Assembly: GCF_001517085.1 (NCBI RefSeq) | Contig: NZ_LRAC01000012.1 | Location: 1 to 64,000, forward strand | DNA from: Paenibacillus sp. DMB5 | Lineage (GTDB): Bacteria > Bacillota > Bacilli > Paenibacillales > Paenibacillaceae | Direction of reading: 5' to 3' | Length of the DNA: 64,000 bases | Shown here: one piece after another, positions 53,150 to 61,758 of the stretch | How the letters are laid out: each line of letters opens with the position of its first letter | Position numbering within the stretch: position 1 is the first letter of the stretch | The notes under the pieces: generated by a model | The model's database searches: none | What the model saw: only the letters and a program-made list of their open reading frames with translations | Told to the model about the DNA's origin: nothing | Made by a program: the position numbers and the translations under genes

Positions 53150-53660
53150 ATGATTCACTGGAGGGGTACTCAAAAGCATATCAACTCTTCAAAGCTATCA
53201 AGGCGCGCTATTTGGTGCTGTTTCAAATACAGATATTACTGAGATTGAACTTATAGATACTACAGATCTGAGAACACGTATAGTGAAGATTCTAGCCAAG
53301 GATCAGCAACATGAATATGCAGAGAATGTACCTACTGTAGAAATGGACCTCGAATTGAACAATATACATGGTGTTAAGGGAGAGACACATTTTGCTACTT
53401 TACTCCTGGAATCAACTCGAGATGGAGAGTCAGACATGTCTAAAATTTTCAGCTTTCTTGCCGGTACTCACCAGCCTGAATTGATTGAAGAATCGTTAGT
53501 GAAAGACACTTTAAAACTGGCGTATGTTGCGCTAAGCCGGCCGCGTTATTTCGCAGGTGTTGCAATGCATGAGGGAAATATTTCGGATCAAAATATTCAA
53601 GATGCAATAAGGCATGGTTGGAGAATCGTAAAAGTTGAAGAAGATCTGAGATTATCTTAA
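53150..53660 (+). pseudogene. C-terminal remnant of a UvrD/Rep-like helicase
   Basis: About 170 codons without a start. NNIHGVKGETHFATLLLES fits helicase motif V and YVALSRPRYFAGVAM fits motif VI of superfamily 1A (UvrD/Rep) helicases. The ATPase motifs I-IV are absent, and the frame upstream is broken by stops and shifts near 53130-53190. The layout suits the remnant of a defence-type helicase such as GajB, but that assignment is an inference. Confidence 0.65.
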
Positions 53661-53685
53661 GTTTGGAAATAGCATAATCGTTAGG

Positions 53686-53714
53686 AGACGGTGCAAAAAG
53701 CACCGTCTTTTTGT
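53686..53714 (+). terminator. Terminator after the helicase remnant
   Basis: AGACGGTGC-AAAAA-GCACCGTCT stem and T run. It survives although the gene is degraded. Confidence 0.9.
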
Positions 53715-53861
53715 CAAGAATGATGACCGCTGGGCAGGGGACAAGCACGAGCAGCTGATAAAGCCTTATCCTTAATCTAGATCCTCTATAGTATGATTTG
53801 TATAATGCTGGAGACAATAGTATACCAAGATACTGTATCTTAGAGAGGGGGCCGATACTAA

Positions 53862-54125
53862 ATGAATTATGAAGAAGTGTATAAGTTGCACTTGCAACTG
53901 CTCAGTGTTTATGAAAAAAATGCACGATATTCAGGGGAGAGCCAGCAGCAATTAAATTATTATAAGAATCAACTATTCATGTTTGCAGAAGATAATGTTC
54001 AACGTATTTTTGTCCTTAACCAGCTTTTAAAAATTCATGAGAAAACACGTGGAATCCTGGTCTCTAATTGTGCAGATCGATACTTTTTAAGAGATGCTCC
54101 AGCGGATACTGAATCTAAGATGTAA
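53862..54125 (+). CDS. Hypothetical protein, 87 aa
   Basis: Small helical protein starting MNYEEVYKLHLQLLSVYEKN, with basic and acidic residues alternating and no membrane segment. AGAGAGGGGG precedes the ATG at a normal distance. No family is recognised. It is a single gene among island cargo. Confidence 0.55.
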   Translation: MNYEEVYKLHLQLLSVYEKNARYSGESQQQLNYYKNQLFMFAEDNVQRIFVLNQLLKIHEKTRGILVSNCADRYFLRDAPADTESKM

Positions 54126-54270
54126 CGCATGATAATGGGATGCTGTAGTGATATAGGATTTGCGTTAAGTCGGTATTTACTAGGACTGATTGAATCCTTT
54201 GTGGAAATTAGAGATTTAAATAAGTAAAGGTGTAACATAATGAACAAATATATCGTAAAGGAGAACGATC

Positions 54271-54453
54271 ATGATATTTGAGATTACTGATAAAATGGAA
54301 AAGAAGATCCAGGAATGGGATTCATGTAAACCGATTGACGTCGGGGGAGCTAAGTTTGCCTATACATTCATCCCATCTGGTCTGGGTATGGTTATTCAAG
54401 TTCAATGCGATATCTGTAATAGAACGCTGGATCTTACAGAAGATTGGATCTAA
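54271..54453 (+). CDS. Hypothetical protein, 60 aa, CxxC
   Basis: 60-residue protein with a single CDIC pair (QCDICNRTLDL) near the C-terminus and an alpha/beta start (MIFEITDKMEKKIQEW). It has a good ribosome site (AAAGGAG). It resembles short conserved hypothetical proteins of Bacillales. The Cys pair could bind metal in a dimer, which is speculative. Confidence 0.6.
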   Translation: MIFEITDKMEKKIQEWDSCKPIDVGGAKFAYTFIPSGLGMVIQVQCDICNRTLDLTEDWI

Positions 54454-54473
54454 ATAAGAATAGACGGGCGAAT

Positions 54474-54506
54474 AAAGAGTTTGCGCTAAGCGCAGGCTCT
54501 TTATTT
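54474..54506 (+). terminator. Terminator after the CxxC gene
   Basis: AAAGAGTTTGCGC/GCGCAGGCTCTTT stem with a TAA loop, followed by ATTTG. Confidence 0.8.
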
Positions 54507-54692
54507 GTTGTAAGGCTAAGATTTTTATAAGGGTGTCCGAAGCGTTCGAGTTATAAAGGGGCGTGTAGTACCTTGAAATACAAGGTTGAAAAACGAATTG
54601 ATTTTAATAGAAAAGTCAAATAAATAAGAATAAATATCCGAAAACGGATAATAATAATACTACTAATAAAAAATATTAAAGGAGCTGAAGAG

Positions 54693-54947
54693 ATGAGACA
54701 GGGTGAATATTCAATTGGAGTCGCAAAAGTAACGTCTTTAGGTATCTCATTTAGGGGAATCTATTATTCAAACAGAGTAGCAATAAAAGAAGGCTGGTTT
54801 GAGAAAGTTAGATGGCTGTCAAATTGGACAGTCGTAATAATGTACAACCCAAATAATATGAACACAGTTTATGTCGTGGATAGAAAAAAGAATTGTGTTA
54901 TTCCAAGTGAGTCAATTGAACTGAGAAGTAAATATGTGAATTATTAA
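54693..54947 (+). CDS. Small protein resembling a Mu-transposase C-terminal barrel
   Basis: 84-residue beta-rich protein. The spacing of VTSLGISFRGIYYSN followed by VVIMYNPNNMNTVYVVD recalls the Mu_C barrel found after the catalytic domain of TnsB- and MuA-type transposases; the TnsB of this island has the analogous GIKFN...VEYSFDPRDTSRIFL. It has a strong ribosome site (AAAGGAG) and lies 260 bases before tnsA. It may be a relic of an older transposase or a separate DNA- or TnsC-binding module. Confidence 0.5.
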   Translation: MRQGEYSIGVAKVTSLGISFRGIYYSNRVAIKEGWFEKVRWLSNWTVVIMYNPNNMNTVYVVDRKKNCVIPSESIELRSKYVNY

Positions 54948-55030
54948 GAGGAGTTGGAGAGATATATTCAATCGATTTAAGAAAATGGATGCTAAGCTGG
55001 AAATAATCTATGTTTATACGCTGTCATGAA

Positions 55031-55070
55031 ATATGCAAGTAGTGGAAGGTAATGCAAAGTAATGGAAAGG
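55031..55070. repeat. Ten-bp iteron-like repeats upstream of tnsA
   Basis: Consecutive decamers ATATGCAAGT, AGTGGAAGGT, AATGCAAAGT and AATGGAAAGG share an A-R-T-G-S-A-A core and repeat every ten bases, so they face one side of the helix. They lie about 140 bases before tnsA, where a regulator could bind. Confidence 0.5.
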
Positions 55071-55208
55071 TGGTAATAATAAAAGAAATTTAAAAATATA
55101 AAATAAAAATATAAAAAAATGTTTGAAATTAAAATATTATGTATTATTATATCTCGTATAATAACTAGAATTTAGCGAAATCTGTAAAACTGAAGGGAGT
55201 GATTCATA

Positions 55209-56045
55209 ATGGTAATCTCAACCGTTCAAGATCAGATAAAGCGATGGGTTAAACAAGGTAAGGGCCAAGGTGAAGGAGTAAATTACACACCTTGGTATAC
55301 AGCCAAGCAAGTATCATCTAGGGGTAATACTCATAGGCCCAAGGGAATAAAAAATGGGCGTGAACATTTATTCTTATCTGACTGGGAGTACTTCTACTTC
55401 TTATTATTAGACTGGTCCAATCTAATTTCCGATTTCAAGGAACAGTATCCACTGCTTGATAACCAACTTGATAATATTGAGGAAACAATAGAAATTGCGA
55501 AAGAGCTGAATGTTGAGCATCCGATCAATCCGAACACAAAAGAGCTGAAAGTAATGACTAGTGATTACCTGATCTATTTTCTTGATGGATCTGTAGTCGC
55601 GGTTTCTATAAAACCCTTTAAATTAATCACCGTGAGAGAAATAGAGAAAATGGAGATCGAGCGGATTTACTGGGAACGTAGAGGAGTTAAATGGGAACTG
55701 GTTACTGATAAAGACATTCCTGTAGCATATGCAAAAAATATAGATTATGTCCACAGCGTTTACGATCTCTCTAAATATCAAATATCTGATAATACTGTTG
55801 CTAGAGTAAAAAAGCTTATGGAACCTAATGTACTTAAGAGAACGCGTATCTTAACAGATATTACAAATGAGACAGATGATAGATTAGGCCTCTTACCGGG
55901 CAACAGCCTTACTATAGCTCGGCATCTTATTATTACTAAAGAATGGATTGTTGATATGGAGCAACCCCTCGACCCCAATAAACCTTTGTTGATTCTTGAC
56001 TTAGTTGAGTCCAAAAGGGAAGTGGGTAGAAAACATGCAAACTGA
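55209..56045 (+). CDS. tnsA: TnsA endonuclease
   Basis: 278-residue transposition endonuclease. In Tn7, TnsA cuts the 5' ends of the element, so excision is cut-and-paste. Catalytic residues correspond to E60 (SDWEYF), D119 (MTSDYL) and K135 (VSIKPF), close to E63, D114 and K132 of E. coli TnsA. The C-terminal part (about residues 170-278) fits the TnsA_C winged-helix domain that binds TnsC. AAGGGAG precedes the ATG. It overlaps tnsB by 11 bases. Confidence 0.92.
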   Translation: MVISTVQDQIKRWVKQGKGQGEGVNYTPWYTAKQVSSRGNTHRPKGIKNGREHLFLSDWEYFYFLLLDWSNLISDFKEQYPLLDNQLDNIEETIEIAKELNVEHPINPNTKELKVMTSDYLIYFLDGSVVAVSIKPFKLITVREIEKMEIERIYWERRGVKWELVTDKDIPVAYAKNIDYVHSVYDLSKYQISDNTVARVKKLMEPNVLKRTRILTDITNETDDRLGLLPGNSLTIARHLIITKEWIVDMEQPLDPNKPLLILDLVESKREVGRKHAN

Positions 56046-58230
56046 AATTTATCCCAATAGTATTCTAGAATTTTGGCCGGAAATAGATGAAGAGGATGAT
56101 ATTGAGGAGATATCCCCCACTCTGTTAAGAGTACTTTGGGTGAATCAAAAGGTTGTTGTTACGATCGATATCTTCGATAAGACAGCTCAACCGGAGTTCA
56201 ATGACCGAGAAATAATTGAGAATGAAATCATCGAAGGGAAAATTCAATTCACTGAATATGTAATACCAAGAATGATGCTTCCCGATTCTAAATTAAATGA
56301 AAAAGATACGTTCATACGTGATAAAGTTTGGGGCTATCTTGAGGAAGCAGTTACCGGAAAACATGCTTTTGATATCTTAAAAAAGAGACTGCGCGGAATT
56401 ATTATTGATGAAATTAGTGAAAAATACAAAGTGTCAAAAACGTTAGTCCGAATAAATTTAAGGAAGTATTGGCAAAGGGGAATGAGGGTCAATTCCCTGC
56501 TTCCTGATTTCTATAAATGTGGCGGTAAGGGAATAGCGCGTGATACACCTGGAGAAAAAGTAGGCAAAAGAAACCAAGATTCAATATTAAATCCTGAACT
56601 TGTCGGTATTAAAATTACAAAAGAAATCAAACGAGATCATTTCCAAAAAGCGATAGATCGCTGGTATAAGAAAAGAGATAAAAGAACGTTGTATGAAGTG
56701 TATATTCTAATGCTAAAAGCTTACTATAAAGCAGGTATTGATGCTGATGAAGGAATCATATTAATGCCGGAACATGAAAGACCTACATTTCGCCAATTTT
56801 ATTACTGGCATCAAAAAGAACGTAATTCTAAGGATGAGTACCAGAAGCGGTATGGCCAAAGAAAGGTGAATTTAAAGTACAGAGCAATTGAGGGCACTTT
56901 TGATGAAAAATCATTCGGACCTGGTTCTTTGTATCAGATCGATGCAACTGTAGGAAATGTTTATTTAGTGAATCGAAAAAATAGAAATTGGATTATTGGT
57001 AGACCCATAATATATTTTGTCGTAGATGTTTTTAGCCGGTTAATAGCAGGGCTTTATGTAGGACTGGAGGGCCCAAGTTGGATCGGGGCAGCTCTTGCAT
57101 TAGATAATGCGGCTTCCGACAAGGTGGAATATTGTAAGAGGTTCGGTATTGATATTACTAAAGAAGAATGGCCATCCTTTGGTTTGCCTGAACATTTAAC
57201 CACTGACCGTGGAGAATATGTTGGAAACAATCCGTCTCATCTTATTAAGACATTAAACGTAAAGCTAGAACATCTGCCTGCATATCGGCCAGACTGGAAG
57301 CCTTTTGTTGAAAAAGCATTTGATGTAAGTAATGAACACTATGTGAGATGGATTCCAGGTGGAATCTTGGAACGTATGCATGAACGCGGTGATCAAAAGC
57401 CCGTCATGAAAGATTTATTAGATATCCATCAGTTTGAAACGATCCTCATCGAATACGTGAGATACCACAACAAACATTATATGGCCTCGTATAGAAGAAA
57501 TGATGCCATGATTGCTAACGATGTCGTCCCAACACCGATTTCCCTATGGGAGTGGGGAAGAAAAAATAGTTTAGGCTCACTTCATTTTGCAAGCAAGGAT
57601 GAATTACGTATGAACTTGCTTCCATCGCGGAAAGGTCGGTTCACCGCTAGTGGCATTAAATTCAACAAAAGTCTTTTCACGTGTGATACTGCTGAGAATG
57701 AAAGTTGGCGTTTTCACGCAAGAAATGGAGAAAAAATAGATGTTGAATATTCCTTTGATCCGCGGGATACATCCAGAATATTTTTAAGGCATGAGGATGG
57801 GGGATTTGAAGAATGCTATAAACTCGACGAGCAGAATGAGAAGTCAGTATCACGTAAGCAACAGGTTAGGTGGGAAGAAGAGCTTGATATTGTCGCTTAC
57901 GAAGCAAGAATGGCTCGTAGAGGTAGGGCTCAAAATGAAGAAGATAGAATAAACTATATTGGCAAAATTGAAGACGTAGTTAAACCTTCTAAGGCTTCCA
58001 CTAAGAATTCAGGTAACGACCAGGTTCAAATGAAAGATGGTAAAGAACATCGACGAGTTGCCAAGCAGCAAGAAAGGGAAGAGAGTAGTTGGGGGTTGGA
58101 AGCTACAGAAAATGAAAAAGTACAAACGAGTAAAGTAATCAACTTTCCAACCATGGAGGAGAAAGTAAGTTACGTACCAGCTGAAGATAATACTGATCTG
58201 ATAAGGTATGCACTAGAAGAGGAGGAGTGA
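56035..58230 (+). CDS. tnsB: TnsB transposase (DDE)
   Basis: 731-residue transposase with N-terminal HTH domains (about residues 95-150), an rve catalytic core and a C-terminal barrel. The catalytic triad is D303 (QIDATVG), D391 (TTDRGEY) and E426 (FVEKAFD); the last two are 35 apart, as in the D,D(35)E family. It binds the end repeats and cuts and joins the 3' ends. ATG 56035 has AAGGGAAG upstream. The tail (residues 640-731) is charged and disordered and may contact TnsC. Confidence 0.95.
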   Translation: MQTEIYPNSILEFWPEIDEEDDIEEISPTLLRVLWVNQKVVVTIDIFDKTAQPEFNDREIIENEIIEGKIQFTEYVIPRMMLPDSKLNEKDTFIRDKVWGYLEEAVTGKHAFDILKKRLRGIIIDEISEKYKVSKTLVRINLRKYWQRGMRVNSLLPDFYKCGGKGIARDTPGEKVGKRNQDSILNPELVGIKITKEIKRDHFQKAIDRWYKKRDKRTLYEVYILMLKAYYKAGIDADEGIILMPEHERPTFRQFYYWHQKERNSKDEYQKRYGQRKVNLKYRAIEGTFDEKSFGPGSLYQIDATVGNVYLVNRKNRNWIIGRPIIYFVVDVFSRLIAGLYVGLEGPSWIGAALALDNAASDKVEYCKRFGIDITKEEWPSFGLPEHLTTDRGEYVGNNPSHLIKTLNVKLEHLPAYRPDWKPFVEKAFDVSNEHYVRWIPGGILERMHERGDQKPVMKDLLDIHQFETILIEYVRYHNKHYMASYRRNDAMIANDVVPTPISLWEWGRKNSLGSLHFASKDELRMNLLPSRKGRFTASGIKFNKSLFTCDTAENESWRFHARNGEKIDVEYSFDPRDTSRIFLRHEDGGFEECYKLDEQNEKSVSRKQQVRWEEELDIVAYEARMARRGRAQNEEDRINYIGKIEDVVKPSKASTKNSGNDQVQMKDGKEHRRVAKQQEREESSWGLEATENEKVQTSKVINFPTMEEKVSYVPAEDNTDLIRYALEEEE

Positions 58231-58232
58231 TG

Positions 58233-59882
58233 ATGAACATTAGAAAACCAAATCGGGGAAGAATAGAATTCGCAGAGTATAAGGATACTGGTGTTCCCCA
58301 TTATAAGAATTTCCCTATGATTGAAGCTCTCCCTGAGATTTTGGATGCTGTAGAAGCAACCAAGAAAATAAAGGTATTTAAGGAATTTAACCCAGAGGAG
58401 TTGCAACTTTCCTCTAGCAAACGAAAACACTGTGTAGAACAACTCACCACATACCTCATTCCATTAAATAAACACCTTGAAGTAGAACAAAAGCTCTCGA
58501 TCTTTATCAGACAAGGGTATCTTTCACGAAATATTACGAATAATGATCATATTCGCCGTATGAGGAATGCCATTTTGTCTTTAAAAAAGCCGGAAATGGC
58601 TGAATTAGAGAGGCAAGCACATAATGTGCCTTTACCAACATCGTCCGCGTTAGGGATTATTGGAATATCAGGTGCGGGAAAGAGTACAGGAATAGCAAGA
58701 ATTCTTAATATCTATCCTCAAGTAATCATCCATGAGAAGTATGAAGAAAAACAATTGGTATGGATGAAAATAGACTGTCCAGTGACCGGAACCATTAAAC
58801 AACTTTGCCTAAGTTTTATCAAGGAAATGGGAGAGTTGATGGGAGGGATAGATTACAACGAGTATAAAGATTACAAAACAGATGAGTTAATTATTGTGTT
58901 GTCAGCTCTCGCATTGGAGCACCATCTTGGAGTTTTAGTCATAGATGAAATTCAGTATTTACACGAGCATGCATCTGGTGGAGTTGCCCTTATGCTCAAT
59001 TTTTTTAACACTCTTATTAACACGATTGGGGTGCCCATAGTTTTAATAGGGACTCCTAAGGCTCGTCATCTATTCACGAAAGAATTTCGAAACATTAAAA
59101 GGATTACAGCGCAAGGAAGCATCGAGTGGGATAGATTAAAGAAAACTAACAGTGACTGGAAAACCTTATTGGAGTTTTTATGGAAGCATCAATGGACTTT
59201 AAAAAAAGCGGAACTAACTCCAGAAATCGAAGAAGCATTGTATTATGAATCGCAAGGGATTCCAGATCTCGTTGTAAAGATATTTAAGGAATCCCAAAAG
59301 AGAGTTATTGGTGTTGGTGAACTATTATCAGCTTCTGTCATTCATTCTGTTGCTCAAGATCAATTTCGGATATTGCAGCCACCGTTAGAGGCTCTTCGTA
59401 GTGGCGACAAGATAGAAATGAAAAAGTATTTAGATATCTTTATGAGTTATGATCCTGCAACTCTTATTACAACTGAAGAAAAACGAGTTTACGAAGAAAC
59501 ATATGGAATTAACTTGGAGGAGGTGTTATATGAACAAGAGCAAGATAATCAATTACAAGTAATCATTAATTGGCTAATGGATGCTGATTTTACAGCCGAA
59601 GTTGCGAGGTCAGTGGCTAATGAAACTAAATTGGCGGACCTAAACCAATGGAAGCGAGCCGCATACCAAGCTGCACTTGATTATAAGGCCGAACCGATCA
59701 CTGAAAAAAATCCTAAGTTATCAGGCAAAGATTCTAGGGCAAGACAAAGCCAACGTAAGTATAAGCCTAGTAGTTTGTTCCCTGTTTTAGCACTAAAAGA
59801 AAAAGAGAAGAATGCAACGTTCTATGAGTTGATAAAACGGGCAGGTTATGTTCAAGATGTAAGATTAAGACTAGGTTTGTGA
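58233..59882 (+). CDS. tnsC: TnsC AAA+ regulator
   Basis: 549-residue ATPase with Walker A GISGAGKST (residues 144-152) and Walker B LVIDEIQ (D238, E239). It links target selection by TnsD to the TnsAB transposase and enforces target immunity in Tn7. GGAGG is best spaced for ATG 58233; ATG 58230 overlaps the tnsB stop. A TnsB-interacting tail rich in basic residues follows residue 490. Confidence 0.95.
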   Translation: MNIRKPNRGRIEFAEYKDTGVPHYKNFPMIEALPEILDAVEATKKIKVFKEFNPEELQLSSSKRKHCVEQLTTYLIPLNKHLEVEQKLSIFIRQGYLSRNITNNDHIRRMRNAILSLKKPEMAELERQAHNVPLPTSSALGIIGISGAGKSTGIARILNIYPQVIIHEKYEEKQLVWMKIDCPVTGTIKQLCLSFIKEMGELMGGIDYNEYKDYKTDELIIVLSALALEHHLGVLVIDEIQYLHEHASGGVALMLNFFNTLINTIGVPIVLIGTPKARHLFTKEFRNIKRITAQGSIEWDRLKKTNSDWKTLLEFLWKHQWTLKKAELTPEIEEALYYESQGIPDLVVKIFKESQKRVIGVGELLSASVIHSVAQDQFRILQPPLEALRSGDKIEMKKYLDIFMSYDPATLITTEEKRVYEETYGINLEEVLYEQEQDNQLQVIINWLMDADFTAEVARSVANETKLADLNQWKRAAYQAALDYKAEPITEKNPKLSGKDSRARQSQRKYKPSSLFPVLALKEKEKNATFYELIKRAGYVQDVRLRLGL

Positions 59883-59897
59883 CAAGGAGTTATTGCT

Positions 59898-61736
59898 ATG
59901 AGAGCATATCCAAATGAACTTCTTCTTAGTGTTGTAGCCCGATACCATCATTTAAATGGACACAAAGGTATAAAACCCACTAGAAGAAAGATGTACGGAC
60001 TAGAAAACAAAAAAACTTCGTCAGATCTTCCTACAACAATTCTCCCGATTAATACCATTATCAATGGTTCTATGGATGATATTCTTCATAATAATACTCT
60101 TTTTCCATTCTACAAACCATTCTTATCGGAAAAACAAGCCCAAACCATTAAAAGTCATATGCTTGGTGGTCCTGGAGGCGGTGTTCACTTTACCTCCGGA
60201 ATAATGGCTAGTGTGGTAAGGGTAAGCGGGGCACTCCGATTATGTCCTATATGTCTTTTGGAAGACAGTCTGACCTATGGTGAGCCCTTTTGGCATCGAG
60301 AACATCAATTGCCGGGTAACTTAGTATGTCCTATTCACGAATGTGAATTACTTACTCATTGTTTGGTTTGCAAAGAATTGATCTCAGCTAACGATACGAA
60401 GAGTTTATCTATATGTCCTTTATTTTGCAGCCAAGGTCATAATCTGTCATCCCAGGTTGTCACTAATATAGATGAGACCTTACTCAGGGTATCAAAAGGA
60501 ATAGTAGAACTGTTTAAGTTCACGTTAGAAGATAAGCTTCCTTTAAGTCTCAGAGATTTGTATGTTAGCAAACTTATTCAGATGAAACTTTGCACGATTG
60601 GAGGACGAATTAATCAACAAGAGGTTTGTTCTAGATTCCGATCGATGTTTTCACCCGACGTTCTTTTAAGACTCGGTGTTCCTGTCCCTTTGGGTTCAAA
60701 CAATTGGTTGTCTACACTGTTAAGAAAGCCACGGTATTCATTTCACCCATTGCTACATGTCCTGGTGATTGAATTGTTATGGGGAGGAGTTCATGGAATT
60801 GTTTCACCTATAAATAATACTCCATTTGGACAAGGACCTTGGCCCTGCTTAAACAAAATTAGTGATCATTATAAAAAGCATACGATTTTAAATGTAACCA
60901 TTTCGCGTTGCGCAGATACCAAAAAACCAGTTGGTTCATTCAAGTGCGAGCTCTGTGGATTTCACTACTCGCGGCGGGGACCAGATCTGAAGTATGAGGA
61001 TATGTTTTCATATGGACGCATCAAAGACTTCGGGCATTACTGGAAATCCTTGGCCGATGATCTTTTACAAAAAGGTGGTACGATTCGGTCCATTGCAAAG
61101 ACTTTAGCTGTAGACTCTAAGACCGTGATGTTATATGCGAAGAAAAAACAGGCACAGCCAAAGCAGAAGGTGGATGAAGAACGAGATTTAAGAAGGAATC
61201 GTTTACTGCAGAACATGATTTTCTCGAATTACACCAGTTTTCGAAAAGCAAACGGGAAAGACTACAGTTGGTTATACAGACATGATAGAGAATGGCTTCA
61301 GACTAACTTACCGAGCATGCCTAATAAAGTACAAAGTAGATCACGAGTGAATTGGAATCAAAGAGATGTAGAAATGGCTGATGAGTTGAATCAGGTTATT
61401 TTAAGACTTCGTTCGGAAAAAGGTAAGCCTCAGCGAATTACGCTTTCTAAAATCGGTCGTTTAACTGGAAAACTTGCAATATTTGAACGACACCTTGATA
61501 AGCTTCCGCTATGTCAGGGACTCTTAAAGATTAACTTGGAAACAGAGGAAAAGCATCAAATGAGGAAAATAGATTGGGCATTAAGCAAAATCAGCCAGCA
61601 AGGTAAAAGACCTATGAAATGGCGAGTCTTGAGAGAGACTGGGATCCGAATCTTAAAAACAGAGAATGTCGAAAAGTATGTAGTAGCTAAACTCGATGAA
61701 TGTTTTCATGTTTTTCAGGATAAAATTTCAGCATAA
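59898..61736 (+). CDS. tnsD: TnsD/TniQ target selector 1
   Basis: 612-residue protein with an N-terminal TniQ domain and zinc cluster (CPIC at residues 116-119, then PGNLVCPIHECELLTHCLVC). A second CxxC pair (FKCELCGFHYS) lies about residue 352, and the C-terminal part contains at least one SNY/DYSWLYRHDREWL-type helix-turn-helix module (about residue 455). In Tn7, TnsD binds the glmS 3' end. Given the island's position, this or the next protein should do so here. It begins 15 bases after tnsC, with AAGGAG. Confidence 0.92.
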   Translation: MRAYPNELLLSVVARYHHLNGHKGIKPTRRKMYGLENKKTSSDLPTTILPINTIINGSMDDILHNNTLFPFYKPFLSEKQAQTIKSHMLGGPGGGVHFTSGIMASVVRVSGALRLCPICLLEDSLTYGEPFWHREHQLPGNLVCPIHECELLTHCLVCKELISANDTKSLSICPLFCSQGHNLSSQVVTNIDETLLRVSKGIVELFKFTLEDKLPLSLRDLYVSKLIQMKLCTIGGRINQQEVCSRFRSMFSPDVLLRLGVPVPLGSNNWLSTLLRKPRYSFHPLLHVLVIELLWGGVHGIVSPINNTPFGQGPWPCLNKISDHYKKHTILNVTISRCADTKKPVGSFKCELCGFHYSRRGPDLKYEDMFSYGRIKDFGHYWKSLADDLLQKGGTIRSIAKTLAVDSKTVMLYAKKKQAQPKQKVDEERDLRRNRLLQNMIFSNYTSFRKANGKDYSWLYRHDREWLQTNLPSMPNKVQSRSRVNWNQRDVEMADELNQVILRLRSEKGKPQRITLSKIGRLTGKLAIFERHLDKLPLCQGLLKINLETEEKHQMRKIDWALSKISQQGKRPMKWRVLRETGIRILKTENVEKYVVAKLDECFHVFQDKISA

Positions 61737-61758
61737 CACTCCAAGGTTGGTGAGCGAA

